NCBI RefSeq assembly: GCF_003182475.1
Contig: NZ_QGTS01000005.1
Span: 1-64,000, forward strand
DNA length: 64,000 nucleotides
Reading direction: 5' to 3'
From: Mangrovibacter plantisponsor
GTDB taxonomy: Bacteria; Pseudomonadota; Gammaproteobacteria; Enterobacterales; Enterobacteriaceae
The notes beneath the pieces were generated by a model. It did not search any database. It was not told the origin of the DNA and saw only the letters and a list, made by a program, of their open reading frames with translations. This document shows positions 41,687 through 50,887 of this stretch, piece after piece (the first letter of the stretch is position 1; each line of letters begins with the position of its first letter). Position numbers and translations under genes: made by a program.

Positions 41687-42301
41687 ATGAAATATAAATG
41701 GATTTTACTTATGACGTTGACCTGTACTGGCCCGCTTCTGGCTCATCCCCATAGTTTTATTGATATTCAAACTCATGCGGTGGGCGATACACAGTTATCC
41801 AGTCTGCAAATGCGCTGGGAGATGGATGAAGTAACATCGGCAGACTTGCTATACGACGCAGGCGAGGCACCTGAAGGTGATGCTGTGTGGCAGAAACTGG
41901 CGCAGGAAGTTATGGACACGATTCGCCAGCAGCACTATTTCACCACGCTGTGGTATGACCAAAAACCGGTGAAATTGCAGGCTGGGCCAGATAGCGGGAA
42001 GCTGTATAAAACAGGGCACAAAGCTGTGTTGTCTTTCACGCTCGTGCCGGATACACCTTTAGCGCTTGCCGGGCACACCTTTCGCCTGCAAACCTATGAT
42101 CCAACCTACTATGTAGACATGTCCTGGGTGAAAGACAGCGATGTCACCTGGCCTGGCGAGTGTAAAGTTGCAGTAAAAACCCCCAAACCCGATGCTGATA
42201 TGCGGGCCTGGGCGTTATCGCTGGATAACCAGTCTGTACCAGACGAAGACCTGGCTTTAGGCGAGCATTTTGCCCAAAAAGTGGAGGTGACATGTCCTTG
42301 A
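41687..42301 (+). CDS. DUF1007 family periplasmic protein
   Basis: Start MKYKWILLMTLTCTGPLLAHPH gives a Sec signal peptide cleaved after LLA, leaving a mature N-terminus HPHSFIDIQTH that is rich in histidine. The remainder (WEMDEVTSADLLYDAG, WYDQKPVKLQAG, YDPTYYVDMSW) is typical of DUF1007. Members usually sit beside NicO-type metal transporters, as here, and may deliver or sense metal in the periplasm; that role is inferred. In-frame starts lie at 41657 (ATG) and 41675 (TTG, with GAGGA upstream), so the start is not settled. Overlaps the transporter by 10 bases. 204 aa. Confidence 0.85.
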   Translation: MKYKWILLMTLTCTGPLLAHPHSFIDIQTHAVGDTQLSSLQMRWEMDEVTSADLLYDAGEAPEGDAVWQKLAQEVMDTIRQQHYFTTLWYDQKPVKLQAGPDSGKLYKTGHKAVLSFTLVPDTPLALAGHTFRLQTYDPTYYVDMSWVKDSDVTWPGECKVAVKTPKPDADMRAWALSLDNQSVPDEDLALGEHFAQKVEVTCP

Positions 42302-43296
42302 TCTTCACCCCACGCAGCCAAAAGGTCCGGGGCAGAGATCTCTGGCCGTTATTCGTCTTTGTTGTTGGTCTGGTGGTTGCCTGCGCCTGGTTGTGGGCTA
42401 ACTGGTCACTAGTGTTGTTGCAAAGTGCTGCCTGGCAACGGGAACTGAATCAACTGGCGAGCCAACTATTGCGGGGTATCGCCAGTACGCCTGTTAAGTC
42501 CGGCGTTATGCTGGTTGGCGTGAGTTTCTTATATGGGTTTTTGCACGCGCTGGGGCCGGGGCATGGGAAAGTGGTTATTGCGACATGGCTGGCAACAAAC
42601 CCTGCAAAACTAAAAACCAGCCTGCGTATGACACTGGCGGCTTCTTTGCTGCAGGGCCTGGTCGCTGTGATGCTGGTTTTTGTGGTTCTCTATTTGTTGG
42701 GGCTGCCATCGCGCCAGCTTCATTACAGCCACTATTTGCTGGAAAAAGCGAGCTTTATAGTGGTGACTTTGCTGGGTGTTATGCTCTGTTTGCGGGCTGT
42801 ACGCCAACTGTGGCGCACACTAAAACATCCACTACGTTTTAAGCGCCTGTACCCTGCAGGCAGCACAACTCCGGCTCATATCCATTCTGCTCATTGTGGT
42901 TGTGGGCACCAGCATATGCCTTTATCTGAACAGGTTTCGCAGGCAACCACCTGGCGCGAGAAAGCTTTAGTTATTGGTTCTATGGGGATGAGGCCTTGCT
43001 CCGGCGCAATCATGGTTCTGCTGTTCAGCAAAGTGGCTGGCGTATTTTTCTGGGGAATTGTTGCGGCGATGGCTATGGCGGCGGGCACAGCGCTTACTAT
43101 TTCATTGTTAGCTTTTTTAACGCACGGCTGCCGGGCCCTGGCGCAACGCCTGGTACGGGAACGTGGGGTGGTTTACTGGCAACAAACTGCCTGGGCAACT
43201 CTTGCTCTTGCTGGAGGAGTGGTGCTTTGTGTCTGCGGCATTGTGTTGTGGCAAAGTACTGAACTGGTCTTGCCTGGCTTACGGGGAAGGGGGTAA
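42292..43296 (+). CDS. NicO-family nickel/cobalt transporter
   Basis: Six to eight membrane segments. The motif HALGPGHGK (near residue 86) and MGMRPCSGAIMVLLFS (near residue 232) are hallmarks of the RcnA/NicO family. A cytoplasmic or periplasmic loop (AHIHSAHCGCGHQHMP, near residue 200) is rich in His and Cys and may bind metal. Family members export or import Ni2+ or Co2+; direction and metal cannot be told from sequence. It is longer and distinct from E. coli RcnA. 334 aa, coupled to the DUF1007 gene. Confidence 0.88.
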   Translation: MSLIFTPRSQKVRGRDLWPLFVFVVGLVVACAWLWANWSLVLLQSAAWQRELNQLASQLLRGIASTPVKSGVMLVGVSFLYGFLHALGPGHGKVVIATWLATNPAKLKTSLRMTLAASLLQGLVAVMLVFVVLYLLGLPSRQLHYSHYLLEKASFIVVTLLGVMLCLRAVRQLWRTLKHPLRFKRLYPAGSTTPAHIHSAHCGCGHQHMPLSEQVSQATTWREKALVIGSMGMRPCSGAIMVLLFSKVAGVFFWGIVAAMAMAAGTALTISLLAFLTHGCRALAQRLVRERGVVYWQQTAWATLALAGGVVLCVCGIVLWQSTELVLPGLRGRG

Positions 43297-43304
43297 ATCC
43301 ACAG

Positions 43305-43333
43305 TTCCCTTCTCCGCATGGCAGAGAAGGGAA
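43305..43333. terminator. Hairpin between the NicO gene and suhB
   Basis: A 10-pair stem, TTCCCTTCTC with GAGAAGGGAA, sits between the convergent genes. Neither side has a good T run, so it may act as a weak bidirectional terminator or protect 3' ends. Confidence 0.6.
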
Positions 43334-43342
43334 AAGCGTAAC

Positions 43343-44146
43343 TTAGCGTTTCAGTGCTTCGCTCAGCTCATCACGCATGGTAGACAGCATGTTTTTTACT
43401 ACACGCGGGTTACCAGCAACGATGTTACCGGTGGTCAGGTAGTTGTGGCCACCAACAAAGTCGCAAACCAGGCCGCCAGCTTCACGCACCAGTAATTCAC
43501 CAGCCGCGAAATCCCACGGGCGCAGGCCAATTTCAAAGTAGCCATCCACGCGGCCAGCGGCAACGTATGCGAGATCCAGTGCAGCAGAACCGGTACGGCG
43601 GAAGTCAGCACATTCAATGAACAGTTTGCCCATAATATTCATATAGGTAGTGGCGTACTGTTTGGCCTTGAATGGGAAGCCGGTTGCCAGAATGGTTCCG
43701 TCCAGATCACGGGCAGTGCTGCCACGCAGACGGTAGCCATTGAGCTGTGCGCCCTGGCCACGAACGGCAGTGAAAAGTTCATTGCGCATTGGATCGTAAA
43801 CAACAGCCACTTCGGTGCGGCCTTTGATACGAACAGCAATAGAAACAGAGAAGTGCGGTAAACGCTTAACGAAGTTGGTCGTGCCATCCAGCGGATCGAT
43901 AACCCATTGTACATCCTGGTCAGTACCGGCCAGTTCACCACTTTCTTCAGTAATAATAGTGTGCTGAGGGTAAGACTTTTGAATAACCTCAATAATCAGA
44001 CTTTCGGCGGCTTTGTCCACGTTAGTCACGAAGTCGTTGGTGCCTTTCTGGCTTGTTTCAACGCTATCCGGGGTTTCGTAATTTTTGGCAATTAGGTTAC
44101 CCGCCTTGCGTGCAGCGCGCACGGCGATATTGAGCATTGGATGCAT
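43343..44146 (-). CDS. suhB: Inositol-1-monophosphatase / Nus factor SuhB
   Basis: Mg-dependent phosphatase fold; in E. coli its main role is in the rRNA antitermination complex with NusA/B/E/G. Metal-binding motifs: EESGEL, IDPLDGTTNFVKRLPHF and RPWDFAAGELLVREAGG. 267 aa equals E. coli. Divergent from trmJ. Confidence 0.96.
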   Translation of the reverse strand: MHPMLNIAVRAARKAGNLIAKNYETPDSVETSQKGTNDFVTNVDKAAESLIIEVIQKSYPQHTIITEESGELAGTDQDVQWVIDPLDGTTNFVKRLPHFSVSIAVRIKGRTEVAVVYDPMRNELFTAVRGQGAQLNGYRLRGSTARDLDGTILATGFPFKAKQYATTYMNIMGKLFIECADFRRTGSAALDLAYVAAGRVDGYFEIGLRPWDFAAGELLVREAGGLVCDFVGGHNYLTTGNIVAGNPRVVKNMLSTMRDELSEALKR

Positions 44147-44265
44147 CAGGTTTCTCTCGCTGGATGTTAAAGAACAGGAAAACGGGCGGAGTATAGCAGA
44201 GGGTTCGGAATATGTCTCAGGTTTATGCTAATATGGCGCGATATTCTTAATCTGCTGTGAACATT

Positions 44266-45000
44266 ATGCTGCAAAACATACGCGTAGTACTGGTTGAAAC
44301 GTCTCATACCGGCAACATGGGTTCTGTTGCCCGTGCCATGAAAACCATGGGGTTAACCAATCTTTGGCTGGTGAATCCATTGGTAAAACCTGACTCACAG
44401 GCAATTGCACTTGCTGCGGGCGCCAGTGATGTCATTGGTGATGCACAGATTGTAGATACACTGGATGAAGCTCTGGCAGGATGCAGCCTGGTGGTGGGCA
44501 CCAGCGCACGTTCCCGTACTTTACCCTGGCCAATGCTGGATCCGCGTGAATGTGGTCTGAAAGCAGTAGAAGAAGCGCAACATGCGCCTGTCGCTATTGT
44601 CTTTGGCCGTGAGCGTGTTGGCCTGACGAACGATGAACTGCAAAAATGCCACTACCATGTTGCTATTGCAGCAAATCCGGATTACAGCTCCCTTAACCTG
44701 GCTATGGCTGTGCAGGTCATTGCCTATGAAGTGCGTATGGCATTTTTAGGCCAGAGCGACGCTCATAAAAGTGAGTCTGAACCTGCTCCTTATCCCCTTG
44801 TGGATGACCTGGAACGTTTTTATACGCACCTGGAACAGGTGTTGCTGAATACCGGGTTTATTCGCGCCAACCACCCCGGCCAGGTCATGAATAAACTGCG
44901 CCGTTTGTTTACCCGGGCACGCCCGGAGAGCCAGGAATTGAACATTCTGCGTGGCATTCTGGCGTCGATTGATCAGGGTGAACACCCGCACGAAAAATAG
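44266..45000 (+). CDS. trmJ: tRNA (cytidine/uridine-2'-O-)-methyltransferase TrmJ
   Basis: SPOUT-class enzyme that methylates the ribose of nucleotide 32 in several tRNAs (formerly YfhQ). Motifs: [33 protein letters not shown] and [19 protein letters not shown]. Start at the ATG giving [12 protein letters not shown], as in E. coli; a GTG three codons earlier is possible. 244 aa. Its stop codon lies inside the first IscR box, and the isc operon follows. Confidence 0.95.
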   Translation: MLQNIRVVLVETSHTGNMGSVARAMKTMGLTNLWLVNPLVKPDSQAIALAAGASDVIGDAQIVDTLDEALAGCSLVVGTSARSRTLPWPMLDPRECGLKAVEEAQHAPVAIVFGRERVGLTNDELQKCHYHVAIAANPDYSSLNLAMAVQVIAYEVRMAFLGQSDAHKSESEPAPYPLVDDLERFYTHLEQVLLNTGFIRANHPGQVMNKLRRLFTRARPESQELNILRGILASIDQGEHPHEK

Positions 45001-45046
45001 TTGACTAAAATAGTCAGGTAAATAGTTGACCAATTTACTCAGGAAT
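44997..45046 (+). promoter_or_regulatory. Two adjacent type 1 IscR boxes of the isc promoter
   Basis: Site 1 (44997-45021) runs ATAGTTGACTAAAATAGTCA and on; site 2 (45022-45046) runs ATAGTTGACCAATTTACTCA and on. Both follow the 25-base IscR type 1 pattern and they are exactly head-to-tail. IscR carrying [2Fe-2S] represses the operon here, giving feedback on Fe-S supply. The promoter -10 is probably TATGAT at 45079-45084. Site 1 overlaps the trmJ stop codon. Confidence 0.88.
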
Positions 45047-45125
45047 GTCAGACTTGTCTTCGCTGTGCAAAACTATTCTATGATAAACCCCCGGCTCGAG
45101 GGGCATTTTTGAGGTTAAGTAAGAC

Positions 45126-45617
45126 ATGAGACTGACATCAAAAGGGCGCTATGCCGTCACCGCAATGCTGGACGTTGCACTTAACTCCGAAGCGGGCCCG
45201 GTTCCGTTGGCTGATATCTCTGAACGCCAGGGAATTTCGCTCTCTTATCTGGAGCAGTTATTCTCCCGCCTGCGTAAAAACGGCCTGGTTTCCAGTGTTC
45301 GCGGTCCTGGCGGCGGATACCTGCTGGGTAAAGATGCCACATCCATCGCTGTGGGTGAAGTGATTAGTGCAGTAGACGAATCGGTAGATGCCACCCGTTG
45401 TCAGGGTAAAGGCGGCTGCCAGGGCGGAGATAAATGCCTCACTCATGCTTTATGGCGTGATCTGAGTGACCGCCTGAGTGAATTCCTCAATGGTATTACG
45501 CTGGGTGAACTGGTGAATAACCAGGAAGTGCTGGATGTTGCTGACCGCCAGCACGGCGATAACACCCTTCGCAGTTCGCGTCCGCAAGACGCCATCAATG
45601 TTAAATTACGCGCATAA
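45126..45617 (+). CDS. iscR: Fe-S cluster assembly transcription factor IscR
   Basis: Rrf2-family regulator. The helix-turn-helix ([20 protein letters not shown]) and wing are followed by the cluster-binding cysteines Cys92, Cys98 and Cys104 ([13 protein letters not shown]), at E. coli numbers. 163 aa against 162. First gene of iscRSUA-hscBA-fdx-iscX. Confidence 0.97.
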   Translation: MRLTSKGRYAVTAMLDVALNSEAGPVPLADISERQGISLSYLEQLFSRLRKNGLVSSVRGPGGGYLLGKDATSIAVGEVISAVDESVDATRCQGKGGCQGGDKCLTHALWRDLSDRLSEFLNGITLGELVNNQEVLDVADRQHGDNTLRSSRPQDAINVKLRA

Positions 45618-45642
45618 AAACGTAATAATATAGTTATTTCGA

Positions 45643-45670
45643 ATCAGGCCAGGGTTTCCTGGCCGCTGAT
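45643..45670 (+). promoter_or_regulatory. Stem-loop in the iscR-iscS gap
   Basis: Inner stem GCCAGG/CCTGGC with a GTTT loop and outer stem ATCAG/CTGAT, separated by a two-base bulge. E. coli has structure in this gap that protects the iscR portion of the message when the sRNA RyhB promotes loss of the downstream part; this hairpin is in the matching place. Confidence 0.6.
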
Positions 45671-45728
45671 ATTACGCCGTTATTGGCCTGGTTCGCCGCA
45701 TTGAAGTGATGTACGGAGCTTAAGAGCG

Positions 45729-46943
45729 ATGAAATTACCGATTTATCTTGATTACTCAGCCACAACGCCGGTTGACCCGCGTGTTGCTGAGAAGATGATG
45801 CAGTTTATGACAATGGATGGGACTTTCGGCAACCCGGCCTCCCGTTCTCACCGTTTTGGCTGGCAGGCAGAAGAAGCTGTGGATGTGGCTCGTAACCAGA
45901 TTGCTGAACTGGTTGGTGCAGACCCGCGCGAAATCGTCTTCACCTCTGGCGCAACAGAATCCGACAACCTGGCAATTAAAGGTGCTGCAAACTTCTATCA
46001 GAAAAAAGGCAAGCACATTATTACCAGTAAAACAGAACACAAAGCAGTTCTGGATACTTGCCGCCAGCTAGAGCGTGAAGGTTTTGAAGTGACTTACCTG
46101 GCACCGCAAAGCAACGGTATTATTGACTTAAAAGTTCTTGAAGCAGCAATGCGTGATGACACCATTCTGGTTTCTGTCATGCATGTGAATAACGAAATCG
46201 GCGTGGTTCAGGATATCGAAGCTATCGGCGAGTTGTGCCGTGCGCGTGGCATTATCTACCATGTCGATGCGACCCAGAGCGTAGGTAAATTACCTATCGA
46301 TCTGAGCAGCCTGAAAGTTGACCTGATGTCTTTCTCTGGCCACAAAATCTATGGCCCGAAAGGTATTGGCGCGTTGTATGTTCGCCGTAAACCGCGTGTG
46401 CGTATTGAAGCGCAAATGCATGGCGGTGGTCATGAACGTGGTATGCGTTCAGGTACGCTGCCGGTTCACCAGATTGTTGGTATGGGTGAAGCCTACCACA
46501 TTGCCAAACAAGAAATGGCAAGTGAATCTGCTCGCCTTGGTGCACTGCGTGAACGCCTGTGGAATGGCATTAAAGACATTGAAGAAGTCTACCTCAATGG
46601 TTGCCCGGAACACACCGCACCAAACATCCTGAACGTCAGCTTTAACTATGTTGAAGGTGAGTCACTGATTATGGCACTGAAAGACCTTGCGGTTTCTTCC
46701 GGTTCCGCCTGTACGTCAGCAAGCCTTGAACCTTCTTATGTGCTGCGTGCTCTTGGTATGAGCGATGAGCTGGCTCACAGCTCTATTCGTTTCTCATTAG
46801 GGCGTTTTACGACAGAAGAAGAAATTGATTACACCATCGAACTGGTTCGTAAATCTATCGGTCGTCTGCGTGAACTTTCTCCGCTGTGGGAAATGTTTAA
46901 ACAGGGTATCGATCTGACGACCATCGAATGGGCTGAACATTAA
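45729..46943 (+). CDS. iscS: Cysteine desulfurase IscS
   Basis: PLP enzyme that extracts sulfur from cysteine as a persulfide and passes it to IscU, TusA, ThiI and others. PLP lysine in [12 protein letters not shown] (Lys206) and catalytic loop Cys328 in [13 protein letters not shown]. 404 aa equals E. coli. Confidence 0.98.
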   Translation: MKLPIYLDYSATTPVDPRVAEKMMQFMTMDGTFGNPASRSHRFGWQAEEAVDVARNQIAELVGADPREIVFTSGATESDNLAIKGAANFYQKKGKHIITSKTEHKAVLDTCRQLEREGFEVTYLAPQSNGIIDLKVLEAAMRDDTILVSVMHVNNEIGVVQDIEAIGELCRARGIIYHVDATQSVGKLPIDLSSLKVDLMSFSGHKIYGPKGIGALYVRRKPRVRIEAQMHGGGHERGMRSGTLPVHQIVGMGEAYHIAKQEMASESARLGALRERLWNGIKDIEEVYLNGCPEHTAPNILNVSFNYVEGESLIMALKDLAVSSGSACTSASLEPSYVLRALGMSDELAHSSIRFSLGRFTTEEEIDYTIELVRKSIGRLRELSPLWEMFKQGIDLTTIEWAEH

Positions 46944-46973
46944 TCAATAAGCAGGACATAAGGAGAATTCACC

Positions 46974-47360
46974 ATGGCATATAGCGAAAAAGTGATTGAT
47001 CACTACGAGAATCCCCGTAACGTGGGTTCCTTTGATAACAACGACGAAAACGTTGGTAGCGGTATGGTTGGCGCCCCGGCATGTGGCGACGTCATGAAAC
47101 TGCAGATCAAAGTAAATGATAACGGCGTGATTGAAGACGCACGTTTTAAAACCTATGGTTGCGGTTCCGCAATTGCATCCAGCTCACTGGTTACTGAGTG
47201 GGTAAAAGGGAAATCCCTGGATGAAGCACAGGCGATTAAAAACACTGACATCGCTGAAGAGCTTGAATTGCCGCCAGTGAAAATTCACTGCTCCATTCTG
47301 GCAGAAGATGCTATTAAAGCCGCAATTGCTGATTACAAAAGTAAACGCGAATCAAAATAA
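46974..47360 (+). CDS. iscU: Fe-S cluster scaffold IscU
   Basis: Scaffold on which [2Fe-2S] and [4Fe-4S] clusters are built. Ligands Cys37 (APACGDVM), Cys63 (YGCGSAIASS) and Cys106 (IHCSIL) are present, as is the HscA recognition motif LPPVK just before Cys106. 128 aa equals E. coli. AAGGAG Shine-Dalgarno. Confidence 0.98.
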   Translation: MAYSEKVIDHYENPRNVGSFDNNDENVGSGMVGAPACGDVMKLQIKVNDNGVIEDARFKTYGCGSAIASSSLVTEWVKGKSLDEAQAIKNTDIAEELELPPVKIHCSILAEDAIKAAIADYKSKRESK

Positions 47361-47408
47361 TGTCTTCCGGGCTTGCCCGGAAATCTGAAAGCTTATTGAG
47401 GTTGTTGT

Positions 47409-47732
47409 ATGTCGATTACCCTTAGCGACAGTGCTGCTACTCGAGTTAACACTTTTTTAGCTAACCGCGGAAAAGGTTTTGGCTTGCGCCTTGGGGTGCG
47501 TACCTCGGGTTGCTCCGGCATGGCTTATGTACTGGAGTTTGTTGACGAGGCGGCCGCAGAAGATGTGGTGTTCGAAGACAAAGGCGTCAAAGTGGTTGTC
47601 GACGAGAAAAGCCTGCGTTTTCTTGATGGCACTCAGTTGGACTTCGTAAAAGAAGGCCTGAACGAAGGGTTTAAATTCACTAACCCTAACGTGAAAAATG
47701 AGTGTGGCTGCGGCGAAAGTTTTAACGTCTGA
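47409..47732 (+). CDS. iscA: A-type Fe-S carrier IscA
   Basis: Carries iron or assembled clusters to target proteins. Conserved Cys35 (SGCSGMAY) and the C-terminal pair CGCGESF. 107 aa equals E. coli. A 7-pair hairpin TTCCGGG/CCCGGAA lies in the short gap after iscU. Confidence 0.97.
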   Translation: MSITLSDSAATRVNTFLANRGKGFGLRLGVRTSGCSGMAYVLEFVDEAAAEDVVFEDKGVKVVVDEKSLRFLDGTQLDFVKEGLNEGFKFTNPNVKNECGCGESFNV

Positions 47733-47749
47733 CAGCACACCCTCCACCG

Positions 47750-47778
47750 ACCCCATAGCAACATGTTTGCTGTGGGGT
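47750..47778 (+). promoter_or_regulatory. Strong intra-operon stem-loop between iscA and hscB
   Basis: A 12-pair stem (ACCCCATAGCAA with TTGCTGTGGGGT, one G-T pair, loop CATGT) fills most of the 78-base gap. It is followed by ATTGCTTTTAG, a poor T run, so it may terminate some transcripts or protect the upstream message from 3' decay, lowering hscBA-fdx relative to iscSUA. Confidence 0.6.
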
Positions 47779-47810
47779 ATTGCTTTTAGTCTGCAAACTC
47801 CGGAACGTTT

Positions 47811-48326
47811 ATGGATTACTTTACCCTGTTTGGGGTGCCGGTAAGTTATTCGCTCGACAGCAGTCAACTGGCGGACCGGTACCAGGAACTGCAGCGTCAG
47901 TTTCACCCCGATAAATTCGCCAGCCGCCCACAAGCGGAACAATTACTGGCGGTTCAGCAGTCCGCCAACATCAATCAGGCGTGGCAGACCCTGCGTCATC
48001 CTCTTTCTCGTGCAGAATATATTTTGTCCTTGCATGGCTTTGACCTGGCAAGTGAACAACATACGGTGCGTGATACCGCATTTCTGATGGAGCAACTGGA
48101 ATTACGTGAAGAACTGGATGGCATTGAGCAAAAACGTGATGAGGTTCGTCTGGAAGCGTTTTTAGCACGCGTCACGCAAATGTATAATTCGCGCCATAAA
48201 GATATGGTGTTGCTGCTGGATGCCGAACAGTGGGAAAGCGCCGCAGACAGTGTGCGTAAGTTGCGTTTTCTGGACAAATTACGCTCGCAGGCAGAACAAC
48301 TCGAAGAAAAATTGCTCGATATTTGA
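47811..48326 (+). CDS. hscB: Fe-S co-chaperone HscB (J-domain)
   Basis: J-type co-chaperone that delivers IscU to HscA. N-terminal J domain with HPD in [12 protein letters not shown], then a three-helix IscU-binding domain. 171 aa equals E. coli. Confidence 0.96.
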   Translation: MDYFTLFGVPVSYSLDSSQLADRYQELQRQFHPDKFASRPQAEQLLAVQQSANINQAWQTLRHPLSRAEYILSLHGFDLASEQHTVRDTAFLMEQLELREELDGIEQKRDEVRLEAFLARVTQMYNSRHKDMVLLLDAEQWESAADSVRKLRFLDKLRSQAEQLEEKLLDI

Positions 48327-48390
48327 TGCTGGTGTTTTCCGGCAACCATCAACCACCTGGTAACCCAGGTGATGAATTTGGAAGCTTAAC

Positions 48391-50241
48391 ATGGCCTTAT
48401 TACAAATCAGTGAGCCCGGCATGAGTGCTGCGCCGCATCAGCGCAAGCTGGCGGCGGGGATTGACCTGGGGACCACAAACTCGCTGGTGGCGACGGTCCG
48501 TAGTGGGCAAACCGAAACCCTGGCTGACCATGAAGGGCGTCATTTGCTGCCATCAGTGGTGCACTATAGTGCCACGCAACATTTGGTCGGTTGGGAAGCG
48601 CGTACCAATGCCGCCCAGGATCCTGCCAATACCATCAGCTCAGTAAAACGCCTGATGGGCCGTTCACTGAGTGATATTCAGGCTCGCTACCCGCATTTAC
48701 CCTACCAATTCCAGTCCAGTGAAAATGGCCTGCCGCTTATCGTTACTCCGGCTGGCGCACTGAACCCGGTACGGGTTTCAGCAGATATTCTCAAAGCGCT
48801 GGCGGCAAGAGCGGTTGAAACACTCAATGGCGACCTGGACGGTGTGGTTATTACTGTACCGGCTTATTTTGATGATGCTCAGCGCCAGGCAACCAAAGAT
48901 GCAGCCCGTCTGGCGGGTTTGCATGTACTGCGTTTGCTGAATGAACCTACTGCTGCGGCGATTGCGTATGGCCTGGACTCCGGCCAGGAAGGCGTGATTG
49001 CCGTGTATGACCTGGGCGGTGGTACTTTTGATATTTCTGTTCTGCGCCTGAATCGCGGTGTGTTTGAAGTGCTGGCAACCGGTGGGGATTCCGCGCTGGG
49101 TGGTGATGACTTTGACCATTTGTTGGCAGACTGGCTGTGTGAGCAGGCAGGGCTGAATACTCCGCTGGATAGCCGCCTGCAACGCCAGGTGCTGGATACA
49201 GCAATCGCCACTAAAATTGCGCTGAGCGATGCACAACAAACTGAAGTGCGTATAGGCGACTGGCAGGGCACAGTTACGCGTTCACAATTTAACGAACTGA
49301 TTGGCGCACTGGTTAAACGGACTTTACTCTCCTGCCGCCGTACGTTGAAAGATGCCGGTATCGATGCCAGTGAAGTGCTGGAAGTCGTGATGGTGGGGGG
49401 CTCTACTCGTGTACCACTGGTGCGTGAACGGGTAGGTGAGTTTTTTGGCCGTACCCCGCTGACGTCAATCGACCCGGATAAAGTTGTGGCAGTTGGCGCG
49501 GCGATTCAGGCCGATATTCTGGTGGGTAACAAACCTGACAGCGAAATGCTGTTGCTGGATGTCATCCCCTTGTCACTGGGCCTGGAAACGATGGGTGGCC
49601 TGGTGGAAAAAGTCATTCCGCGTAACACCACGATCCCGGTGGCCCGCGCCCAGGAGTTCACCACCTTTAAAGATGGCCAGACTGCAATGGCGATTCATGT
49701 CTTGCAGGGGGAACGTGAGCTGGTCACTGATTGCCGTTCACTGGCTCGTTTTACCTTGCGTGGTATCCCGGCAATGCCGGCTGGTGGTGCGCATATCCGT
49801 GTCACTTTCCAGGTGGATGCGGACGGGCTGTTGAGTGTAACAGCAATGGAAAAATCGACCGGAGTAGAAGCGTCGATTCAGGTCAAACCGTCTTACGGTC
49901 TGTCGGATGGCGAAATTGCGTCCATGATCCAGGATTCCATCAGCTTTGCTGAGCAGGATGTCAGCGCTCGTATGCTGGCAGAACAAAAGGTTGAAGCTGC
50001 CCGTGTTCTGGAAAGCCTGGCCGGAGCTCTTGATGCAGATGGTGCCTTGCTGGACGAAGAAGAGCGCCAGGCGATAGATACTGCAGCAGCACAACTGCAG
50101 GATGCCGCTCAGGGAAACTCCCCTGACGCCATTGAAAATGCAATAAAAAATGTTGATAAGCAAACCCAGGAATTCGCTGCGCGCCGGATGGATGCCTCCA
50201 TTCGTCGGGCGTTGAAAGGCCATTCCGTCGACGAGGTTTAA
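48391..50241 (+). CDS. hscA: Fe-S specialised Hsp70 chaperone HscA
   Basis: Hsp70-type ATPase that binds the LPPVK loop of IscU and drives cluster transfer. Phosphate-binding [30 protein letters not shown] and [13 protein letters not shown] mark the ATPase domain; the peptide-binding domain starts near residue 395 ([20 protein letters not shown]). 616 aa equals E. coli. One base separates its stop from the fdx start. Confidence 0.97.
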   Translation: MALLQISEPGMSAAPHQRKLAAGIDLGTTNSLVATVRSGQTETLADHEGRHLLPSVVHYSATQHLVGWEARTNAAQDPANTISSVKRLMGRSLSDIQARYPHLPYQFQSSENGLPLIVTPAGALNPVRVSADILKALAARAVETLNGDLDGVVITVPAYFDDAQRQATKDAARLAGLHVLRLLNEPTAAAIAYGLDSGQEGVIAVYDLGGGTFDISVLRLNRGVFEVLATGGDSALGGDDFDHLLADWLCEQAGLNTPLDSRLQRQVLDTAIATKIALSDAQQTEVRIGDWQGTVTRSQFNELIGALVKRTLLSCRRTLKDAGIDASEVLEVVMVGGSTRVPLVRERVGEFFGRTPLTSIDPDKVVAVGAAIQADILVGNKPDSEMLLLDVIPLSLGLETMGGLVEKVIPRNTTIPVARAQEFTTFKDGQTAMAIHVLQGERELVTDCRSLARFTLRGIPAMPAGGAHIRVTFQVDADGLLSVTAMEKSTGVEASIQVKPSYGLSDGEIASMIQDSISFAEQDVSARMLAEQKVEAARVLESLAGALDADGALLDEEERQAIDTAAAQLQDAAQGNSPDAIENAIKNVDKQTQEFAARRMDASIRRALKGHSVDEV

Positions 50242-50242
50242 T

Positions 50243-50578
50243 ATGCCTAAGATTGTTTTTCTGCCCCACCAGGATCTTTGCCCGGATGGCGCAGTTTTGG
50301 AAGCACAGACGGGTGAGACGATTCTTGACGTTGCTCTGCGCAACGGCATCGAAATCGAACATGCCTGTGAGAAATCCTGCGCCTGCACTACGTGCCACTG
50401 CATTGTGCGTGAAGGTTTTGATTCCCTGCAAGAAAGCAGCGAAGATGAAGACGATATGCTGGATAAGGCCTGGGGGCTGGAACCAGAAAGCCGCCTGGGT
50501 TGCCAGGCGAAAGTTACGGATGAAGACCTGGTGGTTGAGATCCCGCGCTATACCATTAACCATGCACGTGAACACTAA
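50243..50578 (+). CDS. fdx: [2Fe-2S] ferredoxin, isc type
   Basis: Supplies electrons for cluster assembly. Adrenodoxin-type cluster ligands Cys42, Cys48 and Cys51 (ACEKSCACTTCHC) and Cys87 (RLGCQAKV). 111 aa equals E. coli. Confidence 0.97.
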   Translation: MPKIVFLPHQDLCPDGAVLEAQTGETILDVALRNGIEIEHACEKSCACTTCHCIVREGFDSLQESSEDEDDMLDKAWGLEPESRLGCQAKVTDEDLVVEIPRYTINHAREH

Positions 50579-50590
50579 CAGGAGAGCGAC

Positions 50591-50791
50591 ATGGGGTTAA
50601 AATGGACCGATAGCCGTGAAATAGGTGAAGCGCTGTACGACAGCCGCCCGGATGTTGATCCGAAGACGGTGCGCTTTACCGATATGCATCAGTGGATTTG
50701 CGAACTGGATGAATTCGACGATGATCCCAGTGCATCCAATGAAAAAATTCTTGAAGCCATCCTGCTGGTTTGGCTGGATGAAGCGGATTGA
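50591..50791 (+). CDS. iscX: Fe-S cluster assembly protein IscX
   Basis: Small acidic protein that binds IscS and slows or regulates cluster assembly; proposed iron adaptor. 66 aa equals E. coli. The sequence [20 protein letters not shown] supplies the acidic surface. AGGAGAG Shine-Dalgarno. Last gene of the isc operon, possibly read through into pepB. Confidence 0.95.
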   Translation: MGLKWTDSREIGEALYDSRPDVDPKTVRFTDMHQWICELDEFDDDPSASNEKILEAILLVWLDEAD

Positions 50792-50887
50792 TACCAGGTA
50801 CGGGCTGCATTTAGCGGCCCGTTTTTGCGTCTGTCCGCGGCATATTTTTTGTGTGAATCGTTACACACAGTTTTAAGGATACCAACA

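Noticed and set aside
49738-50575. Two overlapping frames above 200 codons antisense to hscA and fdx
   Set aside because: Antisense shadows of conserved isc genes; cannot be separate genes without independent evidence.
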